Below, one piece after another: positions 21,860 to 31,977 of a stretch of 64,000 nt of DNA. This stretch comes from Polydrusus tereticollis (Eukaryota; Arthropoda; Insecta; Coleoptera; Curculionidae). The notes below the pieces were generated by a model. That model had not been told where the DNA came from. It made no database searches and saw nothing but the letters and a program-made list of their open reading frames with translations. A program made the position numbers and the translations under genes. Where the stretch lies: the NCBI GenBank assembly GCA_963920685.1, contig OY987335.1, positions 38,282,445 through 38,346,444 of the forward strand. The letters are read 5' to 3'. Positions within the stretch are counted from its first letter, which is position 1; each line of letters opens with the position of its first letter.

Positions 21860-24515
21860 CAGGGTGTCCCGAAATTAGCTGACAATATTTTAAGGGGATA
21901 AAGTATATCCAAAAATAAGACTAAAACCATCTATTAATATACCTTCAAAAAACGCTTCGCTATGGGGCTAGAACTCCCCGAATGGGAGCTAAGACAAGCG
22001 GTTTTTTCAAATATCTCAGAAACCGATTAGGGCAGCAAAACAAAATTTAATACATGTTTTACCCATAACAAGACGCAATAAACGGTTTATTTAGCTTAAC
22101 TGTAGTTCTTCCAGTGGCGTCCCACTGGGTAGGTAGTGAGGAGAATATTGCCCCAAGTTTTTTATTTGTAGGATTTTTTAACTTTAGGTGCAATTTTTAG
22201 AAGCCTTGAAGTCTTTTGTTGAAAAAAAGGTACTGCAAAGTATTCGATCGCGTTACAAATCTTGTTTCATTTCGGTAGGATTCACGATTTTTCAATAAAA
22301 TCGATTTTAAAATTTTCGGTTTTTTGAAAGACGTTGAAAAGGCTAAGGTGTTTTTCTTGCATATCTCAGCAAACACTTGATATTAAAACATAAAATTTAT
22401 TAGAAGTTCTACTAGCGACAAGGCATATTTATTAAAGGATGTTACTTTAAAATATTTTTCCAGTGGCGTCGCACGGGGTGGAGCCTTAAGTAAATATTAC
22501 TATTATTTTTTTTTTAAATTTGCGGGGCTTTCATACTTTTAATGTAATTTTTTTTTTAATCTTAAATTTTTTGTTACTAAAACCTTCTATTATTGTAATT
22601 TTACAGAATGTAACGTTTTCAAGTTAAACAGATTTTTAGATTAAATTGTTTTTTAAATATTCATGGAGATTTTAAGAGACTTTTAAAATAAAACAAAAGA
22701 GAATAACAAATTGCAAATCAAATTTGACTGTAAAACCACACGGGAAACTAATTCCTAAGCAAATGTTCGAAATGATTTCCATTTTGTTGGATGCACAATC
22801 TAGACCTGCGTGTTATGTTTTGTGAGGCACGGATAATTTGAAAATGGTTTTCTCTTATGGTGTTTGCCGCGTTATTGATTCGCTCAGTTCTTCTATTGAG
22901 TCTACTTCTCTCGCATATACCATCCCAGTCATGTGTCCCTAAAAATAATAATCAAGGGGATTAAAATCAGGTGATCTTGGTGGCCAGGCTATGGGACCAC
23001 CACTACCAATCCATCTGTTAGGGTAATTTTCTTCAAGCCAATTCCTGACTTGACACCCGTGGTGAGCTGGCGTCCCATCATGTTAAAAGAAGTGCCCTAA
23101 ACGTAAATTTAGTGGCACATTATCCAATAAATCCCCAAGTTGATTATGTAAAAAATTCAAATACCTTTCTGCAATTAAATTTTGTGGGATTTCATTTGGG
23201 CAAATCAGGTGGTTTCCAATAATACACAAATTAATCGAGAATCTATGCTGGTAATTTGTCTTTCTTACAACCCTTGGATTTTCTTGTGCCCAGTAATGTG
23301 TATTATGAATGCTTTGCTTCTAGAGAAAGTTGCTTCATCAGACCACAAAATTTTTCTTAAAATATTGCCAATGTTTAATATCCAACGAGAAAACACAACC
23401 CTATTTGGAAAGTCTTTAGGTTTTAAATCTTGAACTCTCTGGTAATGGAAAGGGTGTAACCCTTGTATTTGCACCAGTATTCCTATCTAAAAGAAACAAG
23501 AAAATGTTAAGTTGGCGTTCTAGAAATTCACCTGTAATATTACTTACGATTGACTTCGGTATATTGCAGCGCCGAGCTAGCGTTCTTGTTGCTATGTTTG
23601 GGTCCTCTTCCATCAAATTTAGTGCATTCTCTCAATTATAGTTTCCAATCGGCCGACCTTCTCCACGAGCCGTTCGAAAAGATCCATTTTCAACTAAATT
23701 TCTGTAAACCCTAGCAAAAGTCCAACGACTTGGTATTCTTCTTTGTGGAAACCTCCTTCGATATTCCACTAACGCAGCAGTAGAAATGCCGTTACAGAAC
23801 CCATAAACAAAACGTATATCTGCTAGTTCGTAATTTGAAAAATTTTGCATTTTGTTGTAATAATAATACAAAATTATTAATCTATGATTTTTCACAAAAA
23901 ACATCAAACTACTGACAACAAAAAATTGACACTTATCAAGCTTTATTGTGTTTATGTGGTATCAAATCATCCATAGCCGCCTATTATAAATTATTACTTA
24001 ACTTAGCCTTTTCAACGGCTTTCAAGAAACCGAAAATTTTAAAATCAATTTTTTTGGAAAATGGTGAATCCTACCGAGGCGTCCCCTGAGACGTCACTGG
24101 ACGTAATAATTTAGCGCTACACGAGCGTTTTATCACTAAAATTATCATTACCAAAATTAAATTAAAATCTGCTAAAGGATGCTAAAAATATTTATAATTA
24201 AAATACTCGTTAAAATTATTTTAATAAAAAACTTAACCCCAAATATCTCCGTTAATGTTGGATTTATCAAAAATTTTTCTGAGACATAATTTGATCAAAA
24301 ATTAATTATCTTTAAGAACCACAACATTTAAAAGTTCCTGTCATCGAAAAAATTCTTTGTACCATGGCGCCACCTACTTCTTGTATTTAAACACATTTTT
24401 TACACAGCTGTGAACCCAATCATAGAGGCTAAAAACTGGCGTTTACAGAATTTACATGTCACATATAGTTTTCGGAATAATTAATTGGCCTGGGAGTTTT
24501 TATTGAAACACCCTG
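21860..24515 (-). mobile_element. DUF4817-type element adjoining the previous one
   Basis: CAGGGTGTCCCGAAATTAGC after TA (21858-21859) and a terminal ACACCCTG at 24508-24515 before TA (24516-24517). The ends match imperfectly, but inner arms pair well: the GGTAGGATTCACGATTTTTC block at about 22277 and the complement of GGTAGGATTCACCATTTTCC at about 24065. The gene is on the minus strand. Confidence 0.8.
22748..23850 (-). pseudogene. DUF4817 transposase
   Basis: ATG at 23850 (MQNFSNYELADIRFVYGFCN), then YRRRFPQRRIPSRWTFARVY and the GSFRTARGEGRP linker. After a frameshift come EEDPNIATRTLARRCNIPKS and a GT-AG intron of about 60 bp near 23490-23550, in the same place as intron 1 of the 19.8 kb copy. 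Next are LHPFHYQRVQDLKPKDFPNR, LWSDEATFSRSKAFI (first Asp), MMGRQLTT-like degraded sequence read elsewhere as HDGTPAHHGCQVRNWL (second Asp), and WPPRSPDFNPL with the third Asp one frame away. Spacing again gives 41 residues. Ends LCIQQNGNHFEHLLRN with TAG at 22748. Confidence 0.8.
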
Positions 24516-24517
24516 TA

Positions 24518-25604
24518 TTATTTTCCGATTATTTTTGTAATCTACATCGTTAGGCCGTATAATATAGAATCACTTTTTACTAATATAATTATTTTTTCGG
24601 TCCCACAGCTGAGAAACCGGCAATAATCGCGTCCAACCGCGAATAGAAACGAAGTTTACATTGCGGAAATTTGTTTCAGTCTGAACTGGTATATTTGCCG
24701 CCGGCCGACGCTATATAAACAATTTTAAAGCGGCGCGAATATCCGCGACAGCTATGAATTTTCCACGTTGGTCTGCAGGCTCTCTAACCGCCTTTCTTAC
24801 CTAGACACGTTGGAAATTAGAATAAATATATAAATAATTTAAATAAAATTTCCTGGATAAAATGAGCAGTTAAATATAGTTAGTTTAGTTTAAAGGCGGT
24901 TTCAGTATGAATTTTTTATTCTTTCTCGCCTGATAATTTTCACAAAAACTCTGCAACGCCACTGACATTTTTTGGTTTTTATTTATTATTATAAGTAATT
25001 GCCGGGGTAATTGCTTTAATAAATATAGGTACATTAAGGTAACCTTTGACCGTGGGAGGCCCAACTAACCCCCAGGGTTGAAAAAACCCTTTAAGGGGAG
25101 GGGTAATATTTTTTTCGTGCGATTAACGGGAGTTTGAGGAAAACCCCATACATATCTGATCAACTACGTACATTCATTAAAAGAAAATTATTTCAACCCC
25201 CGTGGGTTGATTGGACTGCGGTAACAAAAACAAATTGAAAAAAGGGTGGTTTTTCAATTTAGGGGGATAGTTTGAGAAGGGTGACTAGTCTAATTTTGCT
25301 GGAAACGTTCCCCGCCCTCGAAAACTGGGGGAGATATATCTTGCAACACTTTTTGTTTTTGTTTTTCTTTGCACCTTTTGCACGAAGCATTGACGTAGCG
25401 GTAGGAAAGGGGATTCAAACCCCTTTCCCGAAACTCCGAAAATAAAGAATGACAAACGTATATATAACAACTATTTATAAAATACATAAAATTTATATCC
25501 ACTCCTGGTAGTAGGTATGTAGACTACATTTTAGTGGGGAGCGCTCCTTAGAAATAACAATAATTAACTGACTATTAACTGATTAATATACTTTTATTTC
25601 GGTG
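24518..25604. other. No gene recognised
   Basis: Begins with a moderately GC-rich part (24600-24800) holding a TATA-like CTATATAAAC at about 24711, possibly the promoter of a lost element. It continues with repeats of CCC/GGG words near 25060-25300. No protein similarity was found on either strand, and no inverted ends. Confidence 0.3.
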
Positions 25605-25776
25605 CTACTATTACTTTTACTACTACTACTACTACAACGTAGCAATGTAGTAAATCGACGCTCTGGAGGCACATAAGATCACTTGTCGGCAAGTCTTACG
25701 AATATTTCGAATCTTCTCAATTAAAAAAAAAATACTACTACTACAGCTAGTACTACTACTACTACTACTACTACTC
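25605..25776 (+). repeat. (TAC)n microsatellite, two blocks
   Basis: TAC/ACT trinucleotide runs at about 25605-25638 and 25731-25776, separated by unrelated sequence. The second block leads straight into the 5' region of the R1-type LINE. Confidence 0.8.
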
Positions 25777-27230
25777 TCGTGCGGGATTGCCAGTCCCCCA
25801 TCGAGTGCCTTCCTAAGCGGATAGGGGAATGCCTCTTAGATATGGGTGGTACCGATAAAATTAAATAGTCGGGGTGGACCAAAACTGGCAAGGCATTATC
25901 TGGCCCAAAGCGGGCGGATGCCAAAGACATCTCAAGCCCACGGTATAACATCATCGTGTCAAGGACCTGCATGGCACAGGGGATTCATTGAAGGAATGTT
26001 CGAGATGGTTTAACAGTTAAGACCTCCTTGAGATAAAAGGAAAGATCACACGAGTGAAGTAGGCCCTTAAACCACCACAACAGGAAGAAAAGGTGGCACT
26101 AATAAAAGAAGTAGAACATAAATTGACACTGGAACATGATGAACAGATAGCAAACGACCTTATTGAACGCAGATGGTCCGAGGAAATCTACAAAACGTGC
26201 CAAGCATATTCTGAAACCAGCGTTGAAGAGAACCAGGTCAAAATACTACAGAAGGATCATGAGATAGAAGACAAGCTCATAAAAAAGTGTCTTGAAAGAA
26301 ACCCGTAAATAACACCAATAATAGAATGTGGGCAAGAGAAGAAGAAAAGGAAAATGATGTATTACTGCAAAACGGCTTACACAATCACAAGCGATGAATG
26401 CGACTTATAGAACAATGAACATTGTATCTATTATATTATGACAGATGAGGGTGGCGAAACACCGAGAGACAAAACCGACCTAATATCCAACCTCCCGAAA
26501 ATGATCAGAATTGTAAACTCAAAGAAAGAGGACGTAAAAGTTCAAATCCGGATGAACACAGCCAGGACCCTAAGCACGACCAAAGATGACTGCCTAACAC
26601 GTATCAGCAGAAAGAATAAAAGGAATGACGTAACGATCATACCAAAACCAGCAAACCGAATGACATATGCAGATATCATTAGGAGTATGAGAAAAGAAGT
26701 CAACACAAAAGGAATGTTATAGAAAAAATCAACTAAACAAAGAATGGAAAAGTGCAGGTTAGGATAAAAGGAAACGAGGAAAAAAAAGAGACACGAATTC
26801 AAAGAACACCTAAAAACAAAGATGGAGACAATGGCAGAAGTTAGCACAAAGCAGAAAAAGAACTATTATGATCCTTGATTTGGACGAAGCAGCTCAGATA
26901 AATGATGTTAAAGAGCTCGTATAAAAAAAATTAGAGAAAGGTGGCCAGCGGCACGTGGATATGCAAGTAATAATGGCCGATATAACAAATAAAAGAGGAC
27001 AGAAACATGCTTTTTAACCATAGAAGCATATGTCAAGATAGATAATAGGTTACGGATGGAACAGGTAGAGAGTTAGGGAGATAGAGACTCTTCCCAAATG
27101 CTTCAAATGTCACAGAGTCGATCATATAGTAAATACACGTAACACGAAGAACACGGACCAGTACTGTCACAAATGTGAACAACAAGGGCATCACAAGGAT
27201 GACTGCACAGACGAGTAGAAATGTTACTTG
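25777..27230 (+). pseudogene. R1-type LINE, 5' region and ORF1 (Gag-like)
   Basis: About 300 bp of apparently untranslated leader precede a broken ORF1. Pieces seen: EVEHKLTLEHDEQIANDLIE with a coiled-coil look (26093-26300), MTYADIIRSMRKEVNTKGML (about 26660-26720), an RTIMILDLDEAA motif near 26870, and two CCHC knuckles (CFKCHRVDH and CHKCEQQGHHKDDC, with a third damaged one). The DLDE block followed by CCHC knuckles is typical of ORF1 of R1/TRAS-like LINEs, which bind the element's RNA. Stops and shifts occur throughout. Confidence 0.7.
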
Positions 27231-27334
27231 TACAATAAAAAAGGACACAAAGCCGAGACAATGAAACGTCCTGAATATAGACAGCTGCTACAGACACAGA
27301 GGTAGGAGAAAAGGGCAAGGCTACAGAGCAGGCT

Positions 27335-27598
27335 ATGAAAGTCATTCAAGGCAACATAGACAGAGGATGGGAAGCAATGGATCTCATGTACAATATGGCA
27401 GAAGACGAAAAGGCAGGTACCATAATTATAGCGAAACCTAATAAGAAAAAAGGCATACAAGGAAAGCAGTATTTGGCAATAAATTGGATGTGACAATAAT
27501 GACACGAAATACGCAGCTAAAGATTAAAAAAACAGGGGCCGGGGACAGCTATACATGGATAGAACTGGAGGAAGCAGTCATCTTCGGGTGCTATACTA
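27335..27598 (+). pseudogene. R1-type LINE ORF2, N-terminus of AP-endonuclease
   Basis: ATG at 27335 gives MKVIQGNIDRGWEAMDLMYN, then IIIAKPNKKKGIQGKQYLAI. After shifts come YTWIELEEAVIFGCY. This is the start of the apurinic-type endonuclease of R1-clade LINEs (QxNxxR, EPNKK, F.CYxSPN). The motif is cut off at GCY by the end of a DUF4817 element. The RT C-terminus of a similar LINE reappears at 44225 and 45921. Confidence 0.7.
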
Positions 27599-27651
27599 CA
27601 TAAGGGTGTTTCAGAAGTACGGTACTTAACTAAAGGGGGTGATTCCTTACG
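27599..27651 (+). repeat. Left terminus of a composite DUF4817 element
   Basis: CATAAGGGTGTTTCAGAAGT leads to AAAGGGGGTGATTCCTTACG, closely comparable to the terminus of the 54 kb element (CAGGGTGTAACTAAATAAGT, then AAGGGGGTGATTCCTCATCG). TA precedes it. It continues, after removal of a Gypsy and a PLE insertion, at 30134. Confidence 0.6.
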
Positions 27652-27656
27652 ATATT

Positions 27657-27847
27657 TGCTATGTATGAAGAATGTGTTAACCGAGCCGGCAACGCTAGAA
27701 ACAGCGGTGGTAGATGACAGTGTCAAAAAAGGACTAAAAGGGAACTGATGCGCGCGATACCTCAGTTGGTTCGAATGTTTTAGAGTAATAAACATGTTAT
27801 AAGTATCCGAAGTAGTGTATTATTTAGCCCTTGGCTCCAATTCAACA
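27657..27847 (+). repeat. Gypsy 5' LTR
   Basis: Starts TGCTATGTATGAAGAATGTG and ends CTCCAATTCAACA. Matches the 3' LTR nearly base for base, including GTTGGTTCGAATGTTTTAGA. Confidence 0.9.
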
Positions 27848-28037
27848 CTTATTGGCGATGAGGATGGGATCCATTAGTGCCTACAGAAAGAGTTTCGTTA
27901 GTGCGTCACGGTCGATCGCAATGGCTTCCATTGGAAATATATAACAGTTCAATACTAGTGACCCAAATTGAAGAAAAAGTAAGTATATGTGAACAATGTC
28001 AACAGAATTGAAATATGCCAAGCAGATCGCCTATACA

Positions 28038-28765
28038 GCCCTGGAAGTGGGCACGAGCCCCTTGGACAAGGTTGCATTTAGACTTTGCGGGCCCAGTGAT
28101 TGGTCGTTTTTTTTTTTATAATGATTGACTAATTTTTTAAACGGCTAGAGGTAAAACTGGATGCAGGACCATCGACAAGCTGCACTATTAAAGTTTTTAG
28201 AGAATTATTTGCCACCCATGGAGTCCCAGATGTTATAGTGTCAGACAATAGCACAGCCTTTACTTCTGAAGATTTTAAAGGATTTCTAAGAAGGAACAGC
28301 CTACGATAAGCTCGAGTGGCATTATACCACCGAAGTAGTAATGGGCAGGTTGAGCACATGGTTCAGAATGTCAAAACAGCTCTAAAGATAATGCAGGGAG
28401 CAGACATTGAAGTGACGTCATCAAGATACCTGTTAACACAGCACATAACGCCACACAGCCTAACAGGTAAAGCACCCTCTGTACTTCTGATGGGATGGAA
28501 ACTGAATACACTTTTAGACAGAGTAGTGTCAGATTTCACCAAGAGCATGAACATGAAACAAGATCGCCAAAGAGAAGATTGTGAGGGTTTAAGACAGTTT
28601 GACGTTGAAAATCCAGTGTATGTAAAATCCTTCACCCAAGGGAGAAAGTGGTTACCGACAACCATTATTGGAAGCACAGGCCCTCTCAGTTATAAGGTTG
28701 CTACTCCCGAAAGAAAAGTTATACGCTGTCACTCAGATCAATTGCGCCCCAGATGGATAGAATGA
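28038..28765 (+). pseudogene. Gypsy integrase, catalytic and C-terminal part
   Basis: Opens with WKWARAPWTRLHLDFAGPV (first Asp of the integrase core), then a frame break, LFATHGVPDVIVSDNSTAFT (second Asp), LYHRSSNGQVEHMVQNVKTA (the HPxxNGqaE region with the third acidic residue as Glu), and the C-terminal GPLSYKV and IRCHSDQLRPRW typical of Ty3/Gypsy integrases. TGA after RWIE at 28763-28765. Downstream, 28766-28990 carries an acidic, Ser-rich extension in the same general frame. Confidence 0.85.
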
Positions 28766-28991
28766 GAAATCACCGAAAGTGGCACACAAGAGGAACCTCG
28801 GGAAGAACTCATTTCTGAATCTGAAGATTCAGAATCCGAGACCGCCGAAGTCAATGATCAGTCTGGTAGTATGAAGGAAACCGTCAGCGCAGAAGCCAGC
28901 ACAGCAATTCCGTCCAGACCAAGTAGAAGTTATAGGCGACCAAAGTATCTTAGCGACTATGAGACATTGTCTGTACTAGAGGGGAGGAATG

Positions 28992-29184
28992 TGTTATCTA
29001 TAAAAGATGTGTTAACCGAACCGGCAACGCTGACAACAGCGAGGGTAGATGACAGTGTCAAAAAGGGACTAAAAGGGAATTAACGCGCGATAATTACCTC
29101 AGTTGGTTCGAATGTTTTAGAGTAATAAACTTGTTATAAGTATCCGTAGTAGTGTATTATTTAGCCCTCGACTCCAATTCAACA
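28992..29184 (+). repeat. Gypsy 3' LTR
   Basis: TGTTATCTATAAAAGATGTG to CTCCAATTCAACA. TATAAA at 28999-29004 could be the LTR TATA box. An AATAAA is at about 29123. Confidence 0.9.
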
Positions 29185-29301
29185 ATATTCTAAGATTTGA
29201 AGAAGTAGTCCATACTTGCAGTGGGGTGTAGGTAATAAATTAAAACCACACTTCTGTCTTCCTCCACAAATATTATATATTTTGAAAATTTTTAATGAAT
29301 G

Positions 29302-29343
29302 TCCCTACATGTTTCGACTATGTATACAGTCATCCTCAGGGGA
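29302..29343 (-). ncRNA. Hammerhead-like ribozyme, left arm (best candidate)
   Basis: Read on the minus strand: TCCC, CTGAGGA (29339-29333), T, GACT hairpin AGTC (29331-29328 with 29319-29316), GAAA (29315-29312), CATGT, A, GGGA (29305-29302). Stem I pairs TCCC with GGGA, stem II is 4 bp, stem III is only A-U and C-G, and the UH cleavage position is T-A at 29307-29306. CUGANGA and GAAA are both exact. The palindromic ACATGT would let two RNAs share stem III, as proposed for short-stem hammerheads. The extra T before stem II departs from the consensus. Confidence 0.5.
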
Positions 29344-30015
29344 ACTATATCGAGTGTAAATTGGGTTCTAATAGTTGTCTCAAATTAATGAGTACAACAT
29401 TTAAGATAATCATAGCAAGTGAAATTTGTTTAGTTGAAGACTAACTTGAGGTAACTCAGAGTTGTGGATATGTAAATCAGCACATTTTAGTTTATTTTAA
29501 ATTTGTTAATAAAAGTAAGAGAATTTAATTACTTTAATGAGCATGGTATAGAATAAATTTTAATGATTAATATATGAGCATTTTTAATAAAACATGGTTT
29601 GTGTGGAGAAACCAAAAAAAAAAAAAAACTTTTTAAAGTCATTTTATAAAAAACTATGAAATTTCATGTTTTGTTAAATTATATAGAAAAATACTAAATA
29701 TAGTAGGATAGGGGCTAAGCCCCTATGGGTTTAAATAAAAATACATTTTGGTATGAAGAATTAGAAAATTTTTTTAAGAAAAACAAAGTTTCGTTTTATT
29801 AATCATTAAAATGTATTCTATACCATGCTCATTAAAAATAATTAAATTCTCTTTCTTTTATTAACAAATTTAAAATAAACTAAAATGTGCTGATTTACAT
29901 ATCCACAACTCTGAGTTACCTCAAGTTAGTCTTCAACTAAACAAATTTCACTTGCTATGATTATCTTAAATGTTGTACTCATTAATTTGAGACAATTATT
30001 AGAACCCAATTTACA

Positions 30016-30056
30016 CCCCTGAAGATGTCTGTATACATGGTCGAAACATGTAGGGA
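30016..30056 (+). ncRNA. Hammerhead-like ribozyme, right arm
   Basis: CTGAAGA (30019-30025), T, an imperfect stem II (30027-30030 with 30039-30042), GAAAC (30043-30047), ATGTA, then GGG pairing with CCC before the core. It is the diverged partner of the left-arm motif. Stem II has lost a pair, so it is the weaker copy. Confidence 0.4.
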
Positions 30057-30133
30057 CATTCATTAAAAATTTTCAAAATATATAATACTTATGGAGGAAG
30101 ACAGAAGTGTTGTTTTAATTTAATATTCTAAGA

Positions 30134-30353
30134 GAAAAAGTTCATATGAACATATGTACGGAGAGAACAAAAAACGGTGTTTTTATAATTTTTTTAAATA
30201 TTGTTGGCCCGATTTAATTTAATTTGGTACGGTTATTATTTAGTCCAGTGGCGTTTTTCTAATTTTGAAAAAAAATAAATAATTTTTCAAATAATGATAC
30301 AAAAAAAATGGGACAGTTAATGAAACCAAGTGTTGAAAATGGCCAACTTCTGA
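30134..30353. repeat. Left inverted arm of the composite DUF4817 element
   Basis: The stretch with TTGGTACGG, CCAGTGGCGT and TTTTTTTAAATATT is an inverted match to the right arm at about 44030-44190 (ACGCCACTGGACTT, ACGGTACCAAATT, ATATTTAAAAAAATT). It links 27599-27651 with the coding piece from 31269. Confidence 0.65.
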
Positions 30354-31260
30354 CAGCGGCGGATTCAGGGGGGGGGGGGGGCGAATGGGGTTTCGCCCCC
30401 CCCCCCCCTGAGCCTAAATCGCGGCTTAAGTCGCAAAGCCGATATACGACATACGCTTTCTGAGACCAGAAATTCCAGAGAAATAAATATAAGGAAAGGC
30501 TTATAGTCAGTCAACTTTACATACTTAATTATTAATATAATATAAAACAAGCTAATACCTATGTTACCGCGGTATATATGTATTGTATTGATAACTGCCG
30601 AGATGCCGCGGGAATGGATCAAAGAGCAGGATCCGCGTATTTTTAACTTGCCGATCGGCCGAATACTGAGAAACACTGCAAATTCCAGCCCGCCGGGAAC
30701 CCCCGGCCACCCGTGGAAGAGTAAAACACGTAAACAGGCGTTACTCGCGTTAGTAAAGCTGTTGGAATTTTTATTTCTTAATTGTAGCTCTATTATTTTA
30801 TTAATTTATTGGTGTCGAGTGAGTGAGTTATTGTTTGGATGTGAAGTTTCACAATTACCTCATAATGAGTGCTAATGAAAATAAAAAAAGAAAGGCAGGG
30901 GCAATTGACAGCTTTTTTAAACGAATGAAAAATTTTGAAAATAAGCATGATGGTAGTGAACCAGTTGAAACTGTAAGTACATTTTAATTGTTTTTATACA
31001 GTGTGTCTACGTAAGCTCGAATCGCATGGAAAACTTTCTTATTATTAATTTTAAGAAAAAAGTTATTTGAACCCTAGTATTTCAAAATAATTATATTGCT
31101 GGTTGAATTCCTAACTATTCATTTTAAGCCAATGACCTTGAAATCGCGAAAAATGTTCGCCTGCGGCGCTATTTTCTAGCCTCACCCCCTTATACACCCA
31201 CGAGCCGCCACTGAGCTCGAGTCGCCCCCCCCCCTCAGAAAAATCCTGGATCCGCTACTG
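30354..31260 (+). mobile_element. hAT-superfamily deletion derivative, 907 bp
   Basis: An exact 8-bp target duplication ACTTCTGA (30346-30353 and 31261-31268) is diagnostic of hAT. Ends are CAGCGGCGGATTCAGG and the complement of CAGTAGCGGATCCAGG. Just inside the left end is a run of 14 G followed shortly by 14 C, and near the right end another C run. The interior keeps the first exon of the transposase and then a deletion junction. Confidence 0.9.
30865..30972 (+). pseudogene. hAT transposase exon 1
   Basis: ATG at 30865 encodes MSANENKKRKAGAIDSFFKR and ends at a GTAAGT donor (30973). Short basic starts with SFFKR are typical of the first exon of hAT/ZMYM-like transposases. No downstream exon is present. 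Confidence 0.65.
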
Positions 31261-31289
31261 ACTTCTGATAAAACGCACAATTGCAATCA

Positions 31290-31977
31290 TCTCGCCATTG
31301 ATTCTCTTACACGTTCAAAAATGCCTGCATTATTTCCCATCGTATTTCAACTTTTAATAATTCGATTTCTTAAGGTGTTTTCATCTAGTACAGGCGTCTT
31401 GTATACAAGAGACTTTAGATGACCCCATAAATAATAGTCTAGAGGATTCAAGTCGGGACTGCGAGCTGGTCAACCTTGGGAATCTGCGAGTCAAATTTAG
31501 CAATTAGGAAAGTGTTGTCGAGTTATTGACGAGCAACTATATAGGCTAAATTGAGCTGGGGCGCCGTCGTGCATGAACCACATATTAGTTCTTATTTCTA
31601 GAGGTACGTCTTAACAGAACGTCTAGTTCTTCAGATAGAAACTGCGTATAGGAGTTTCCATTCAATCGAGGTGGTAAAAAGTACGGTCCAGTAAGATAGT
31701 CGCCAATAATCTCTGCCCATACGTTCACCGACCATTGTGGTTGAAAACGACCTTCTTTAATTTAATGAGGATTGTCTTTCTCCCAAAAATGTTCGTTATG
31801 AAAATTCATAATGGCTTCTCTTGAAAAAGAAACCTTATCAGTTAATAAAATGGTCGGTAAAAAATTGTTGTTATGTGCTACTATATGCACCAACCACCAA
31901 CTCAAATCAAACCGTGACTGAAAGAAGTGTGGGTATAGTTGATAAAGTTGCAAAACCTTTGAAACAGTTGATGCATC
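31290..31977 (-). pseudogene. DUF4817 transposase, C-terminal half (unit 1)
   Basis: On the minus strand: CDASTVSKVLQLYQLYPHFF, TILLTDKVSFSREAIMNFHN (first Asp), FWEKDNPH, stop, then WSVNVWAEIIGDYLTGPYFL and LPPRLNGNSYTQFLSEELDV. The downstream catalytic part is in pieces (RRRPSSI where HDGAPA is expected in a neighbouring frame). The N-terminal half is at 43507-43798; the two are separated by the TTTACACT-rich element. Confidence 0.8.

Larger units (their letters stand above)
27657..29184 (+). mobile_element. Ty3/Gypsy LTR retrotransposon, internally deleted
   Basis: Two LTRs (191 and 193 bp) enclose about 1.14 kb. A 5-bp target duplication ATATT is exact (27652-27656 and 29185-29189). After the left LTR, TTGGCGATGAGGATGGGATC (27850-27870) resembles a primer-binding region. 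Only the integrase part of pol remains, so gag, protease, RT and RNase H are deleted. Confidence 0.9.
29196..30122. mobile_element. PLE-derived inverted pair with 11-bp target duplication
   Basis: ATATTCTAAGA occurs at 29185-29195 and 30123-30133 and brackets two inverted arms of about 350 bp (29240-29600 and 29770-30122) with a short AT-rich spacer containing GGGGCTAAGCCCC. No coding sequence. Each arm holds a hammerhead-like core of the kind seen near PLE 3' ends in this window. Head-to-head terminal repeats without the pol body are known for Penelope-like insertions; the assignment rests on that and on the motif. Confidence 0.6.

Noticed and set aside
24700..24800. Host promoter with TATA box
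   Set aside because: A single TATA-like word without a downstream gene is not enough to call a promoter.
25285..25502. Two overlapping minus-strand frames
   Set aside because: No similarity in either frame and no supporting context.
25721..25972. 83-codon minus-strand frame ending in a poly-Val stretch
   Set aside because: The Val run is the (TAC)n microsatellite read in reverse.
27033..27795. Series of open minus-strand frames rich in Cys and Ser
   Set aside because: They are antisense to the R1-type LINE ORF1 and ORF2, whose plus-strand motifs (CCHC knuckles, endonuclease start) are clear.
30365..30875. Open frames on both strands inside the hAT derivative
   Set aside because: They run through the G/C homopolymers and do not match the hAT exon, which starts at 30865.
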